This document shows, piece by piece, positions 37,635 through 47,318 of a stretch of 64,000 nucleotides of DNA; position 1 is the stretch's first letter, and each line of letters begins with the position of its first letter. The translations under genes were made by a program, and so were the position numbers. The notes under the pieces were generated by a model that had not been told where the DNA came from, made no database searches, and saw only the letters and a list, made by a program, of their open reading frames with translations. Source of the DNA: Mycolicibacter arupensis (GTDB lineage Bacteria > Actinomycetota > Actinomycetes > Mycobacteriales > Mycobacteriaceae); NCBI RefSeq assembly GCF_002086515.1, contig NZ_MVHH01000013.1, positions 30,662-94,661 of the forward strand. Reading direction: 5' to 3'.

Positions 37635-38339
37635 TCAGGCCTGCGGACCTAGAGCCTCCAGCGCCTGCCAGGCTGCCGCCGCCGCCTTCTGCTCGGCTTC
37701 TTTCTTGGTCCGGCCGACGCCTGCGCCGTAAGCGGTGTCTGCCACCACAGCCGTCGCGGTGAACTCGCGGTCGTGGTCGGGACCGGTGGAGCTGACCTGA
37801 TAGGACGGCACGCCCAGGCCCCGAGCAGCGGTCAGCTCCTGCAGGCTCGTCTTCCAGTCCAGGCCCGCGCCGAGCGTCGCCACGGTGTCGAGCAGCGGAC
37901 CGAACAGCCGCAGGATGACGTGTCGGGCGGTGTCGATTCCGTGCTGCAGGTAGACCGCGCCCAGCAGAGATTCCATGCCGTCGGCCAGGATGCTGGACTT
38001 GTCCGCGCCGCCGGTGTTCTCCTCGCCCCTGCCGAGCAGCAGATGGGCCCCCAGCCCGTCCGCGGTCAGCCCTCGTGCCACGTCGGCGAGCGCCGAGGTG
38101 TTGACCACGCTGGAGCGCAGCTTGGCGAGGTCGCCTTCGGGCCGGTCCGGGTGGCGATGGAAGAGCTCGTCGGTGATCGTCAGACCCAATACGGCATCGC
38201 CGAGGAACTCCAGCCGCTCGTTGGTGGGTAGGCCGCCATGCTCGTAGGCGTAGCTGCGGTGGGTGACGGCCAGCGTGAGCAGCTCATCGGGAAGATCCAC
38301 GCCCAGCGCATCGAGCAGGGCCTGCCGCGGACGGCTCAC
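37635..38339 (-). CDS. rnc: Ribonuclease III
   Basis: 234-aa double-stranded-RNA endonuclease that matures rRNA and some mRNAs. The catalytic signature [13 protein letters not shown] and the second acidic motif [12 protein letters not shown] are followed by a C-terminal dsRNA-binding domain (about 160-230; [29 protein letters not shown]). It starts in a 4-base overlap with the DUF177 gene stop. Confidence 0.96.
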   Translation of the reverse strand: MSRPRQALLDALGVDLPDELLTLAVTHRSYAYEHGGLPTNERLEFLGDAVLGLTITDELFHRHPDRPEGDLAKLRSSVVNTSALADVARGLTADGLGAHLLLGRGEENTGGADKSSILADGMESLLGAVYLQHGIDTARHVILRLFGPLLDTVATLGAGLDWKTSLQELTAARGLGVPSYQVSSTGPDHDREFTATAVVADTAYGAGVGRTKKEAEQKAAAAAWQALEALGPQA

Positions 38340-38944
38340 CGCTCACCGTCGTCGCTGCGCCCGCTGTCCTCCTGGGCGGGGAGCATACCCGCCAGCTTGG
38401 CCCAGCGAGGGTCGATCTTGTCGTGGTGATGGCCGGGTTCGGCGGCGGCCAGCACTACCCCGCAGTCCGGGCACAGCCCCGGGCAGTCGGGGTCGCACAG
38501 CGGGGACAACGGCAACGCCAGTCCGACCGCGTCGACGATGGCCTGTTCGAGGTCCACGGCGTCGTCGACGACACGGCCCATGTCGTCTTCGTCGGTGGTG
38601 GCATCGGTGGTGCTGTCGGGGTAGGCGAACAGTTCGGTCAGCTCGACCTCGATGTCACCGGTCACCGGTTGCAGGCAGCGCGCGCATTCGCCGGCGGTGG
38701 GCGCCCAGACCATGCCGGTGACCAGAACTCCCTCGGAGACCGATTCCACCCGCAGATCCAGCTCCACTGCGGCGTCCGCGGGAATGGCAACCAGGTCGAG
38801 CCCGATCCGGTCAGGGTTGATGCGCTGTTCACGCACCGGCATCAGGGCCCCGGGCCGCCGTCCGAGCCGGGAGACGTTGATCACGAACGGCGCAGGCAGC
38901 TTTCGCCGCGCTGCCTTCATACCTGCGCCGGGGTGCCTTGCCAT
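38336..38944 (-). CDS. DUF177/YceD family protein (Rv2926c ortholog)
   Basis: 202 aa. The YceD family is linked to ribosomal RNA and L32 production and is often encoded next to rpmF; here, as in mycobacteria generally, rpmF is absent and rnc follows directly. Conserved CARCLQPV is followed by an acidic region and a Cys-rich segment [13 protein letters not shown] that could bind zinc. A shorter start ([11 protein letters not shown]) eight codons in is possible. Confidence 0.9.
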   Translation of the reverse strand: MARHPGAGMKAARRKLPAPFVINVSRLGRRPGALMPVREQRINPDRIGLDLVAIPADAAVELDLRVESVSEGVLVTGMVWAPTAGECARCLQPVTGDIEVELTELFAYPDSTTDATTDEDDMGRVVDDAVDLEQAIVDAVGLALPLSPLCDPDCPGLCPDCGVVLAAAEPGHHHDKIDPRWAKLAGMLPAQEDSGRSDDGER

Positions 38945-38983
38945 GCCGCGATTCTACGCAGCGTGTCAGGTGGCGTTCGCCGG

Positions 38984-39721
38984 TCAGCGAGTTGCGTAGT
39001 CGTGAGTGCCCGCGGCGGTGCGCAGTTGGTGACGGCCACGGTTGATCGAGCGCAGCGTGCCGTTGAGGAAGTCCTCGAACTCGGCCAGCTTGGCGTCGAC
39101 GTAGATGTCGCATTCGCCGCGCATCCGGTCGGCCTCGGCGTGCGCCGAGTCGATGAGGCGGGTGGATTCGGCACGTGCGGAAGTCACGACCTCGTTCTGC
39201 GAGACCAGCCGCTGCTGTTCCTTGATGCCCTCTTGCACGGCCTTCTCGTAGGCAGCGTTGCCGTTCTCGACCAACCGGTCGCATTCGGCCTGCGCGCGGC
39301 TGGTGGCGGTCTCGAACTCACGCTTGGCGGTGGCGCTCAGCCGAGCCGCTTCCTCGCGGGCTTCGGTGACCATCCGCTCGCTGTGTCCACGCGCTTCGGC
39401 GACCATGCGGTCGGCCTGCCCCTTGGCGTCGGCCAGCAGGCGGTCGGCCTCGGCGCGTGCATGGCTGACCAGCGAGTCCGCTTCGGCGGTGGCCGCGCCG
39501 ACCATGGACTCCGCGTGCTCCTTGGCCTCGTTGAGCACCGAGTCGCGGGCGTCGAGCACGTCCTGGGCGTCGTCCATTTCGCCGGGGATGGCGTCGCGGA
39601 TGTCGTCGATCAACTCCAGGACGTCACCGCGGGGCACCACACAACCTGCCGTCATCGGCACGCCACGGGCCTCTTCGACAATGGATCCCAGCTCGTCAAG
39701 GGCTTCGAACACTCGGTACAC
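38984..39721 (-). CDS. sepIVA: Septum-associated DivIVA-like protein SepIVA
   Basis: 245-aa coiled-coil protein, ortholog of Rv2927c, which is required for septation and intracellular membrane organisation in mycobacteria. After MYRVFEALDELGSIVEEARG it has a DivIVA-like N-terminal part (VLELIDDIRDAIPGEMDDAQ) and then Ala/Glu/Arg-rich heptads (about 65-215). GTG start at 39721 with GGAGGG upstream. The divergent region to purU (39722-39864) is G/T-rich with CTGTGTTA at 39762-39769 and 39779-39786. Confidence 0.93.
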   Translation of the reverse strand: MYRVFEALDELGSIVEEARGVPMTAGCVVPRGDVLELIDDIRDAIPGEMDDAQDVLDARDSVLNEAKEHAESMVGAATAEADSLVSHARAEADRLLADAKGQADRMVAEARGHSERMVTEAREEAARLSATAKREFETATSRAQAECDRLVENGNAAYEKAVQEGIKEQQRLVSQNEVVTSARAESTRLIDSAHAEADRMRGECDIYVDAKLAEFEDFLNGTLRSINRGRHQLRTAAGTHDYATR

Positions 39722-39864
39722 GGCAGCACCCTCCAGACATCGTTGTTGTTACTAGTGTGCCCTGTGTTACGTGTGTGACTGTGTTAGTCGCCCGGTGTGT
39801 CGGATTCTCGTCCAGGTCACCGGTAGCCTGACCGGTTGAAGTCGGCGATCGGCGAAGGGCGGCC
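39722..39864. promoter_or_regulatory. Divergent region between sepIVA and purU
   Basis: 143 bases. It has direct repeats of CTGTGTTA 17 bases apart (39762 and 39779), TTGTTGTTACTAGTG upstream of them, and a GT-biased top strand. It probably holds both promoters. In M. tuberculosis the very large PDIM/phenolic glycolipid locus lies between the orthologs of these two genes. Confidence 0.5.
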
Positions 39865-40797
39865 ATGACACACGGTTCCGCGGGTATTGCGACATCGGGG
39901 CAGGTCCAGCCGGGCTACCCGCACCAGTCCGGCAGCCATCAGGCCGGCGACATCGGCCGACTGCTGCTGCGCTGCCCGGACAGTCACGGCATCATCGCCG
40001 CGGTCAGTGCGTTTCTGGCCGACGCGGGAGCCAACATCATCTCGCTCGATCAGCATTCGACGGCGCCCGAGGACGGGACCTTCGTGCAACGGGCGATCTT
40101 CCACCTGCCCGGGCTGCCGGCCGCCCTCGACGGACTGCAAGAACAGTTCGGTGCCACGGTGGCGCAGCGGTTCACCATGGACTACCGATTCACCGAGGCG
40201 GCCAAGCCCAAGCGGGTGGCGATCATGGCCTCCAAGACGGACCACTGCCTGCTGGATCTGCTGTGGCGCAACCGCCGCGGCGAGCTGGAGATGAACGTGG
40301 TGATGGTGATCTCCAACCACCCGGAATTGGCAGAGCAGGTGCGCCCATTCGGAGTGCCTTTCTTCCATATTCCGGCAACCCGCGACATCCGCGCCGAGGC
40401 CGAGCAGCGTCAGCTCCAATTGCTCTGCGGCAACGTGGATCTGGTGGTGCTGGCCCGCTACATGCAGATCATCACCGGCGACTTCATCGAGGCGGTGGGG
40501 TGCCCGCTGATCAACATCCATCACTCGTTCCTGCCGGCCTTCATCGGTGCGGCGCCGTATCAGCGGGCGCGAGAGCGCGGCGTGAAACTGATCGGAGCCA
40601 CCGCGCACTACGTCACCGACGTGCTCGACGAGGGGCCGATCATCGAACAAGACGTGGTGCGGGTGGACCACACCCACAGCGTCACCGATCTGGTGCGCTT
40701 GGGCGCCGACGTGGAGCGCGCGGTGCTGTCCCGGGCGGTGCAGTGGCATTGCCAGGACCGTGTCCTGCGGGTGGGCAACGAAACCGTGGTGCTCTAA
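39865..40797 (+). CDS. purU: Formyltetrahydrofolate deformylase
   Basis: 310 aa. PurU hydrolyses 10-formyl-THF to formate and THF. An N-terminal ACT domain (about 30-110; IGRLLLRCPDSHGIIAAVSAF) is followed by the formyltransferase-fold domain with catalytic residues in NIHHSFLPAF (Asn, His) and in GATAHYVTDVLDEGPI (Asp). An about 25-residue Gly/Ser-rich N-terminal leader is longer than in E. coli; the start at ATG 39865 is preferred but a later one is possible. Confidence 0.95.
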   Translation: MTHGSAGIATSGQVQPGYPHQSGSHQAGDIGRLLLRCPDSHGIIAAVSAFLADAGANIISLDQHSTAPEDGTFVQRAIFHLPGLPAALDGLQEQFGATVAQRFTMDYRFTEAAKPKRVAIMASKTDHCLLDLLWRNRRGELEMNVVMVISNHPELAEQVRPFGVPFFHIPATRDIRAEAEQRQLQLLCGNVDLVVLARYMQIITGDFIEAVGCPLINIHHSFLPAFIGAAPYQRARERGVKLIGATAHYVTDVLDEGPIIEQDVVRVDHTHSVTDLVRLGADVERAVLSRAVQWHCQDRVLRVGNETVVL

Positions 40798-40838
40798 GCC
40801 AGTCGCCCGGTTGACAGCTGTCACGTACGGTGTTGCGC

Positions 40839-41393
40839 ATGCTCATGGAAGACCTGTTTCCCGTCGTGCCGACGACCACCGCCGACGCCCTTGAGATCTT
40901 CGATGCCGCAGACCCGGTGGACCCGGAATTCATGTTCGGCACCTGGCACGGCGCCGAACTGCCCACCGGTCACCCACTGGACGGCCTGCTGGCTGCCACC
41001 GGCTGGTGGGGCAAGCAGTTCGTGGACGCCGAGACGGTGCATCCCCTGCTCTTCCCCACCCGCGACGGATCGGCACTGTGGGCGTTCAACCCGGTGCTGG
41101 CCTTCAGCGTCCTCGGACCCGCGACCAAGCTTCCCGCGCTGAAGAAGCGCTCGTTTCTCGGACAGCTCAATACGCTGCAACCACTGCTGCGAACCCGCTC
41201 CCCCAGGGCCCGCCTGCGCACCACCCGGTACCGCGGAGTCGACAGCGCCACCATGGTCTACGACCAGGCACCGGTCAACGACGTCTTTCGCCGGCTCACC
41301 GATGACGCGGTGATCGGCGCGATGGACCTGCGGGGTTCGACATGGCCGTACTTCTTTGTGCTGTACCGCGATGAATCACTGAAACTTATCTGA
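40839..41393 (+). CDS. GXWXG / DUF4334 protein
   Basis: About 184 aa. The GXWXG domain is at about 20-75 (FGTWHGAELPTGHPLDG, WWGKQF) and the DUF4334 part at about 110-180 (RYRGVDSATMVYDQAPVNDVF, MDLRGSTWPYFFVLYR). Both are of unknown function and usually occur together in actinobacteria. ATG at 40839 is used; GTG at 40830 and ATG at 40845 are alternatives. A TTGACA at 40811-40816 may be part of its promoter. Confidence 0.85.
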   Translation: MLMEDLFPVVPTTTADALEIFDAADPVDPEFMFGTWHGAELPTGHPLDGLLAATGWWGKQFVDAETVHPLLFPTRDGSALWAFNPVLAFSVLGPATKLPALKKRSFLGQLNTLQPLLRTRSPRARLRTTRYRGVDSATMVYDQAPVNDVFRRLTDDAVIGAMDLRGSTWPYFFVLYRDESLKLI

Positions 41394-41445
41394 CGGCAAT
41401 CGATTTCGGCGCCTCAACGCCAATGCCGGTCGGCACAGAGCGCGG

Positions 41446-41922
41446 CTAGGAGCCCAGCTTCTCGGCCAGCCTGCGGTTTACCGGCGCCGGCAACAGGTCG
41501 GCGACATCGCCGCCCATCGACGCCACCTCTTTTGCCAGCGATGACGATACGAACGAATACCGCGGTGCCGTCGCCACGAAAAACGTGTCGACGCCGGCGA
41601 TGTGCTTGTTCATCTGGGCCATCTGCAGTTCGTACTCGAAGTCGGTACCGGTGCGCAGACCCTTGACGATCGCGGTCAGCCCCCGCTCCCGGACGAAGTC
41701 GACCACCAGTCCCCTGCCCGATTCCGCGCGCACATTGGGCAGATGCGCGGTGGCCTCGGCGATCATCTCAAGGCGCTCGTCAAGGGTGAACATGCCCTTC
41801 TTGGCGGGATTGATCAGGACGGCGGCCACCACCTCGTCGAACTGGGCGGCCGCGCGCTCCAGAATGTCGACGTGTCCCAACGTCACCGGGTCGAACGAAC
41901 CGGGGCATACCGCACCACTCAT
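41446..41922 (-). CDS. coaD: Phosphopantetheine adenylyltransferase
   Basis: 158-aa penultimate enzyme of coenzyme A synthesis (phosphopantetheine + ATP to dephospho-CoA). The nucleotidyltransferase motif [14 protein letters not shown] (TxGH), the [19 protein letters not shown] region and the [13 protein letters not shown] tail are typical. ATG at 41922 is used. The upstream rsmD ends 12 bases before it. Confidence 0.97.
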   Translation of the reverse strand: MSGAVCPGSFDPVTLGHVDILERAAAQFDEVVAAVLINPAKKGMFTLDERLEMIAEATAHLPNVRAESGRGLVVDFVRERGLTAIVKGLRTGTDFEYELQMAQMNKHIAGVDTFFVATAPRYSFVSSSLAKEVASMGGDVADLLPAPVNRRLAEKLGS

Positions 41923-41933
41923 GGTGCTCGACG

Positions 41934-42488
41934 CTAGCAGCCCACTGAAGACAGCTCCGCCAGCTCCAGCCGGGTGTCGCCGTACCGGCGCGTGGGCCAG
42001 GCCTTCCAGCCCGGTGGCCAGCCCACCGCTGGACTGGAGGCGGCCCGCTCGATCATCACGACGGTGCCCGGCACGGCCCATCCGCCGGCGGTCAACAACC
42101 CCGGCAGCTCGTCGATCGTGGCGGCATCGACGTCGTAGGGCGGATCGGCCAGCACCAGATCCACCGGCGTGTCAGTCCCCCCGGCCAACACCGCGGCCAC
42201 GGTGCCGCGACGCAGGGCGGCTCCGCGCAGTCCCACCGCGGCGATATTGCCGGAAAGCACGTCGGCGGCCCGACGGTCCGATTCGACGAACAGCGCCGAG
42301 GCCGCGCCCCGCGACAACGCCTCCAAACCCAGCGCACCCGAACCGGCGTAGAGGTCGAGCACCGCCATGTCGGTCAGGTCCATCCGGGCATCGAGCACGT
42401 TGAACAGCGCCTCACGCACCCGGTCGGTGGTCGGCCGGGTACCGCGCGGGGGCACCGCGATGCGCCGACCACCGGCCGCACCGCCCAC
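41934..42488 (-). CDS. rsmD: 16S rRNA (guanine966-N2)-methyltransferase RsmD
   Basis: 184 aa as drawn. The Rossmann methyltransferase has [19 protein letters not shown] (SAM binding) and the catalytic DPPY. In other mycobacteria the protein begins [16 protein letters not shown]; the in-frame DNA here reads CTG ACT CGC ATC GTG GGC, so the matching start would be a CTG at 42500, overlapping the pyc stop by 4 bases. The first standard start is GTG at 42488. It is coupled to pyc and coaD. Confidence 0.93.
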   Translation of the reverse strand: MGGAAGGRRIAVPPRGTRPTTDRVREALFNVLDARMDLTDMAVLDLYAGSGALGLEALSRGAASALFVESDRRAADVLSGNIAAVGLRGAALRRGTVAAVLAGGTDTPVDLVLADPPYDVDAATIDELPGLLTAGGWAVPGTVVMIERAASSPAVGWPPGWKAWPTRRYGDTRLELAELSSVGC

Positions 42489-42496
42489 GATGCGAG

Positions 42497-45400
42497 TCAG
42501 CTCAGTACCACCAGCAAGTCGCCGCCCTCGACCTGGGCGGTTGTGGCAACGGCCACGCGGGCGACGGTGCCGTCAGCGGGTGCGGTGATGGCAGCCTCCA
42601 TCTTCATCGCCTCGATGGTCGCGACGGTCTGCCCGGCGGTGACCCGCTCACCCTGGGCCACCCCAACGGTGACCACGCCGGCGAACGGCGCCGCGACGTG
42701 ACCGGCCTTGGTGCGGTCGGCCTTCTCTGCGACGGGCACCTCACTGGCCACGCTGCGGTCACGGACCTCCACGGGCCGAAGCTGACCGTTGAGGATGCAC
42801 ATCACGGTGCGCATCCCTCTCTCATCCGGCTCGGAGATGGCCTGCAGCCCGATGAGCAGCTCAACCCCGCGTTCCAGCCTGACCCGGTGTTCCTCTCCTT
42901 GGCGCAGTCCGTAGAAGAACTGGTTCGCCGACAACCGGGAGGTATCTCCGTACAGTTCGCGGTGTGCCTCGAATTCCTTTGTCGGACCGGGAAACAGCAG
43001 TCGATTAAGCCGCGCCCGACGCTCCGGACCCGAGTGCGACAACACCGCCTCGTCGTCGGCCGACAGCTGCTGCACCTCACGTGCCGGGCCGCGACCCTCC
43101 AGCGCCTTGGTCCGCAGGGGCTCCGGCCAGCCGCCGGCCGGGTCACCCAGTTCGCCACGCAGGAATCCGATCACCGAATCCGGGATGTCGACCCGGGACG
43201 GGTCGGCGGCGAACTCGTCGGCGCTGACCTGCGCACCCACCAGCGCCAGGGCCAGATCCCCGACCACCTTCGAACTCGGGGTGACTTTGATCAGCCGACC
43301 GAGTACGGCGTCCGCGGCGGCATAGTTGGCCTCGACATCCTCGAATCGGTCCGCCAACCCGAGGGCCTTGGCCTGCTGGTGCAGGTTGGACAGTTGGCCA
43401 CCGGGAATCTCATGGCGGTAGACCCGACCGGTGGGCGCCGCGAGCCCCGACTCAAAGGGCGCGTACACCTTTCGCAGCGCCTCCCAGTACGGCTCCAAGT
43501 CACCCACCGCGTCCAGCGATATCCCGGTCTCGTAGTCGGTGTGGGCCGCAGCCGCGATGATCGAACTCAGGGCCGGCTGACTGGTGGTTCCGGCCAGCGG
43601 AGCGGCCGCACCGTCCACGGCATCGGCGCCCGCCTGCCACGCAGCTACGTAGGTGGCCAGCTGGCCGCCCGCGGTGTCGTGGGTATGCACATGAATGGGC
43701 AGGTCGAAACGACTGCGCAGCGCGCTCACCAGAGTGGTCGCCGCCGCGGGGCGCAAAAGCCCGGCCATGTCCTTGATGGCCAGCACGTGGGCTCCGGCGT
43801 CCACGATCTGCTCGGCCAGCCGCAGGTAGTAGTCCAGGGTGTAGAGCGTCTCGCCCGGGCTGGCCAGATCACCGGTGTAGCACATGGTGACTTCGGCTAC
43901 CGCAGTGCCGGTTTCGCGAACCGCATCAATGGCCGGACGCATGGAATCGACGTTGTTGAGTGCGTCGAAGATCCGGAAGATGTCAATACCCGTTGCGGTG
44001 GCTTCTTCCACGAACGCCGAGGTGACCAGTTGGGGATAGGGCGTGTAACCGACGGTGTTACGGCCACGCAGCAGCATCTGCAGGCAGATATTGGGCAGCG
44101 CCTCACGGAGCGCGGCCAGCCGCTCCCAGGGGTCTTCCTTCAAAAACCGCAGCGCCACATCGTAAGTCGCCCCACCCCAGCACTCGACCGACAGCAGTTC
44201 CGGCATGGTCCGGGCCACATACGGCGCCACCTTCACCAGTCCGCTGGTGCGTACCCGCGTTGCCAGCAGTGACTGGTGGGCGTCGCGAAATGTGGTGTCG
44301 GTCAAGCCCAATGCCGGCGATTCCCGCAACCAGCGGGCGAAGCCCTCGGGCCCCAGCTCGGCCAGTCGTTGCTTGGAGCCGGCCGGTGGCGGCACCGACA
44401 GGTCCAACTCGGGCAGCTTGTCACGGGGATACACCGCTGTCGGCCGGGTCCCGTGTGGGCTGTTGACTGTGATGTCGGCCAGGTAAGTCAAGATCTTGGT
44501 TCCCCGGTCGGCCGAGGATCGCGCGGTCAACAGCTGCGGCCGTTCGTCGATGAACGACGTGGTGACACGGCCGGCCGAGAAGTCCGGATCGTCGAGCACG
44601 GCCTGCAGGAAGGGAATGTTGGTGGCAACGCCCCGAATCCGGAATTCCGCGATCGCTCGGCGAGCCCGGTCCACCGCGGTGGAGAAATCACGGCCCCGGC
44701 AGGTCAGCTTCACCAGCATCGAGTCGAAGTGGGCACTGATCTCGGCGCCGAGGGTGGTGCCGCCGTCCAGCCGGATGCCGGCACCGCCCGGGCTGCGGTA
44801 GGCACTGATGCGGCCGGTGTCGGGACGGAATCCATTGGCCGGATCCTCGGTGGTGATCCGGCATTGCAGCGCTGCGCCGTGCAACGTGATCGACTCCTGG
44901 GTCAGCCCCAGGTCGGCCAGCGACTCACCGGCGGCGATCCGAAGCTGCGAGGACACCAGGTCGACGTCGGTGATCTCCTCGGTGACGGTGTGCTCCACCT
45001 GGATCCGGGGGTTCATCTCGATGAACACGTGGTGACCGCGTTCGTCCACGAGGAACTCCACCGTGCCCGCACAGGTGTAGCCGATCTGGCGCGCGAAGGC
45101 GACGGCGTCGTCGCAGATCTTTGCGCGCAGAGCCGGATCCAAGTTGGGCGCCGGTGCCAACTCGACGACCTTCTGATGCCGGCGCTGCACACTGCAGTCT
45201 CGCTCGTACAGATGGATCACGTTGCCGTAGGTGTCGGCCAGGATCTGCACTTCGATGTGACGCGGGTTGAGTACCGCCTGCTCGAGGTAGACGTGTGCGT
45301 CGCCGAAGGCCGAGTCCGCTTCCCGGCTCGCGGCCTCGATGGCTTCGGCCAGTGCGTCGATGTCGGCGACGCGGCGCATCCCGCGCCCGCCGCCACCGGC

Positions 45401-45880
45401 GACCGCCTTGACGAACAGGGGGAACGTCATGTCTTGGGCCGCGGCCAGCAACTCTGAGACCGATGTGGAGGGCGCCGAGGACGCCAGCACCGGCAGGCCC
45501 GCCTCTTTCGCGGCAGCGACCGCGCGGGACTTGTTACCGGTCAGCGCCAGTACCGCCGCGCTGGGTCCGACGAAGGTGATGTTTGCCTCGGCGCACGCCT
45601 GCGCCAGTTGGGGGTTCTCCGAAAGGAAGCCGTAACCGGGGTACACCGCGTCGGCCCCGCATCGCACCGCGGTATGCACGATCTCGTCGACCGACAGGTA
45701 GGCACGGACCGGATGGCCCTCTTCACCGATCTGGTAGGACTCGTCGGCCTTAAGCCGGTGCAGCGAGTTGCGGTCCTCGTACGGATAGACGGCCACGGTG
45801 CCGACTCCGAGCTCGCAGGCGGCACGGAATGCACGGACAGCGATCTCTCCGCGGTTGGCCACCAGCACTTTGGAGATCAC
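42497..45880 (-). CDS. pyc: Pyruvate carboxylase
   Basis: 1127-aa single-chain enzyme making oxaloacetate from pyruvate, bicarbonate and ATP. Biotin carboxylase domain 1-450 ([31 protein letters not shown]), carboxyltransferase domain about 530-800 ([15 protein letters not shown], metal His in [10 protein letters not shown]), a PC tetramerisation/allosteric region and the C-terminal biotinyl domain with the biotinylated Lys in [12 protein letters not shown] at 45880. A short intergenic gap separates it from the VKOR gene. Confidence 0.97.
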   Translation of the reverse strand: MISKVLVANRGEIAVRAFRAACELGVGTVAVYPYEDRNSLHRLKADESYQIGEEGHPVRAYLSVDEIVHTAVRCGADAVYPGYGFLSENPQLAQACAEANITFVGPSAAVLALTGNKSRAVAAAKEAGLPVLASSAPSTSVSELLAAAQDMTFPLFVKAVAGGGGRGMRRVADIDALAEAIEAASREADSAFGDAHVYLEQAVLNPRHIEVQILADTYGNVIHLYERDCSVQRRHQKVVELAPAPNLDPALRAKICDDAVAFARQIGYTCAGTVEFLVDERGHHVFIEMNPRIQVEHTVTEEITDVDLVSSQLRIAAGESLADLGLTQESITLHGAALQCRITTEDPANGFRPDTGRISAYRSPGGAGIRLDGGTTLGAEISAHFDSMLVKLTCRGRDFSTAVDRARRAIAEFRIRGVATNIPFLQAVLDDPDFSAGRVTTSFIDERPQLLTARSSADRGTKILTYLADITVNSPHGTRPTAVYPRDKLPELDLSVPPPAGSKQRLAELGPEGFARWLRESPALGLTDTTFRDAHQSLLATRVRTSGLVKVAPYVARTMPELLSVECWGGATYDVALRFLKEDPWERLAALREALPNICLQMLLRGRNTVGYTPYPQLVTSAFVEEATATGIDIFRIFDALNNVDSMRPAIDAVRETGTAVAEVTMCYTGDLASPGETLYTLDYYLRLAEQIVDAGAHVLAIKDMAGLLRPAAATTLVSALRSRFDLPIHVHTHDTAGGQLATYVAAWQAGADAVDGAAAPLAGTTSQPALSSIIAAAAHTDYETGISLDAVGDLEPYWEALRKVYAPFESGLAAPTGRVYRHEIPGGQLSNLHQQAKALGLADRFEDVEANYAAADAVLGRLIKVTPSSKVVGDLALALVGAQVSADEFAADPSRVDIPDSVIGFLRGELGDPAGGWPEPLRTKALEGRGPAREVQQLSADDEAVLSHSGPERRARLNRLLFPGPTKEFEAHRELYGDTSRLSANQFFYGLRQGEEHRVRLERGVELLIGLQAISEPDERGMRTVMCILNGQLRPVEVRDRSVASEVPVAEKADRTKAGHVAAPFAGVVTVGVAQGERVTAGQTVATIEAMKMEAAITAPADGTVARVAVATTAQVEGGDLLVVLS

Positions 45881-45889
45881 AATCCACCC

Positions 45890-46501
45890 CTACAACAGCG
45901 TTATCCAGTAGTCCTGAAACCGAATAAATACCAACAGAAATAACGCGACAAACCATAACGCAGCAACGGTCCAACGCCACTGGTGCAAATGCTGCAAATT
46001 TTTGCGTATACCCCCCGGCTCGGATGCTAGGGCTGCGAAGACCACCAGCAGGCATACCGTGACCGCCCAGACCACCATGCAGTAGGGACACAGCGCGCCG
46101 ATCCGATACAGACTCTGAAAGATCAGCCAGTGCACAAAGCCGGCGCCGGCCAGCGTGCCGATCGCCAATCCGGTCCAATACCACTGCGGCAGTGGAACTT
46201 TTGCCACAGCCAACACCCCGGTGACCACCACCACGGTGAAGGCGACGATTCCCATCAACGGGTTGGGGAAGCCCAGTACCGACGCCTGCGGGGTGACCAT
46301 CACCGATCCGCAGGACAACACCGGGTTGAGGTTGCACGACGGCACATACCCCGAATCCATCAGCAGTTTGATCTTCTCGACGGTCAGCGTGACCGAGGAG
46401 GCTAGTCCGATGAGTCCGCCGATGAGCACCGCCCAGGCCCGGGATGCGGTCACGCGCACCGCCTGGGTGGGCGGCTCGACCGCCGAGGGCGTAGTGGTCA
46501 C
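45890..46501 (-). CDS. Vitamin K epoxide reductase (VKOR) family protein
   Basis: 203-aa membrane protein with about five transmembrane helices. The active-site CPYC (in GALCPYCMVVW) and the loop Cys pair SCNLNPVLSC, which shuttles electrons from DsbA, are present. In mycobacteria VKOR replaces DsbB, reoxidising the extracytoplasmic oxidase. The next gene upstream is its likely DsbA partner, with a 4-base overlap. Rv2968c ortholog. Confidence 0.95.
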   Translation of the reverse strand: MTTTPSAVEPPTQAVRVTASRAWAVLIGGLIGLASSVTLTVEKIKLLMDSGYVPSCNLNPVLSCGSVMVTPQASVLGFPNPLMGIVAFTVVVVTGVLAVAKVPLPQWYWTGLAIGTLAGAGFVHWLIFQSLYRIGALCPYCMVVWAVTVCLLVVFAALASEPGGIRKNLQHLHQWRWTVAALWFVALFLLVFIRFQDYWITLL

Positions 46502-47253
46502 GATTCCTTGGACGGCGCGTCCATGCCGGGCAGGTCGCCGACGATCTCACGGATCTTCGAGACCAGGTCTTCCGGCGTCGAGGGCCGGTAGTCCTCTCCG
46601 TTGATGCGCAGTGTCGGCGTGGCGTGGATTCCTCCGGCCGCGGCCATCCCCCCCACCATCTTGAGGTACTTCCCGCTGTTGATGCACGCCGGAACGGTGC
46701 CTGCCGCGCCGGCCTGGCGCGCCAGCTCGATCAGGCGGTCGTTGTCGGGAAACTCCGTTCCGATCTCCGACGGCTGCAACTGCTCGGTGTAGAGCGCGGT
46801 GTGGAATCGGCGGAAGGCATCGTTGTTCTCGTCGGCGACGCAATAGGCGGCAGCGCCGGCCCGCGAGGAATAGTCGTCGTTCTGCGGCCGATCCAGGATC
46901 GCGACCATGTGATAGTCGGCGGCGATCGCCCCGCTGTCGATCAGCCGGGACACCGTGGGGCCGAACGCCCGCTCCAGATTGCCGCAGGCCGGGCAGAGGA
47001 AGTCCTCGTAGAACGTCAGCACGGCCTTGGGCTCATCGGTGCCGTCCTTGGTGACCAGCTTGCTGGAAGTGACCCGGATCGCCTCGCCGGCGCCGGCGCC
47101 CTTCTTGTGACCGTTGGACACCACGATGTAGCCGATGAGGCCCACCGCGAAGACCACCACGATGGCGACAAGCCCGATCTGCACAGCGAGGTTGCGCTTC
47201 TGGTCGCCGGCCCTCAGGCCGGAGGCGCCGGGGCGTTTGGGTTTAGTGGCCAC
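46498..47253 (-). CDS. DsbA-like disulfide oxidoreductase
   Basis: 251-aa extracytoplasmic thioredoxin-fold protein. A cytosolic basic tail and one transmembrane helix (about 24-45, IGLVAIVVVFAVGLIGYIVV) anchor it. The active-site CPAC lies in YEDFLCPACGN, and the cis-Pro is in THATPTLRINGEDY-like GIHATPTLR. Two more Cys (AAAYCVAD, VPACINSG) probably form a structural disulfide, as in the M. tuberculosis DsbA Rv2969c. It is coupled to the VKOR gene, and the pair forms a disulfide-bond pathway. Confidence 0.95.
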   Translation of the reverse strand: MATKPKRPGASGLRAGDQKRNLAVQIGLVAIVVVFAVGLIGYIVVSNGHKKGAGAGEAIRVTSSKLVTKDGTDEPKAVLTFYEDFLCPACGNLERAFGPTVSRLIDSGAIAADYHMVAILDRPQNDDYSSRAGAAAYCVADENNDAFRRFHTALYTEQLQPSEIGTEFPDNDRLIELARQAGAAGTVPACINSGKYLKMVGGMAAAGGIHATPTLRINGEDYRPSTPEDLVSKIREIVGDLPGMDAPSKES

Positions 47254-47318
47254 AGTCCGTTCGTCCTCGTCTTCGCTGGTCGGTTTGCGGTTCAGCGTAC
47301 CGGCGCGCGCGGCAGGCC

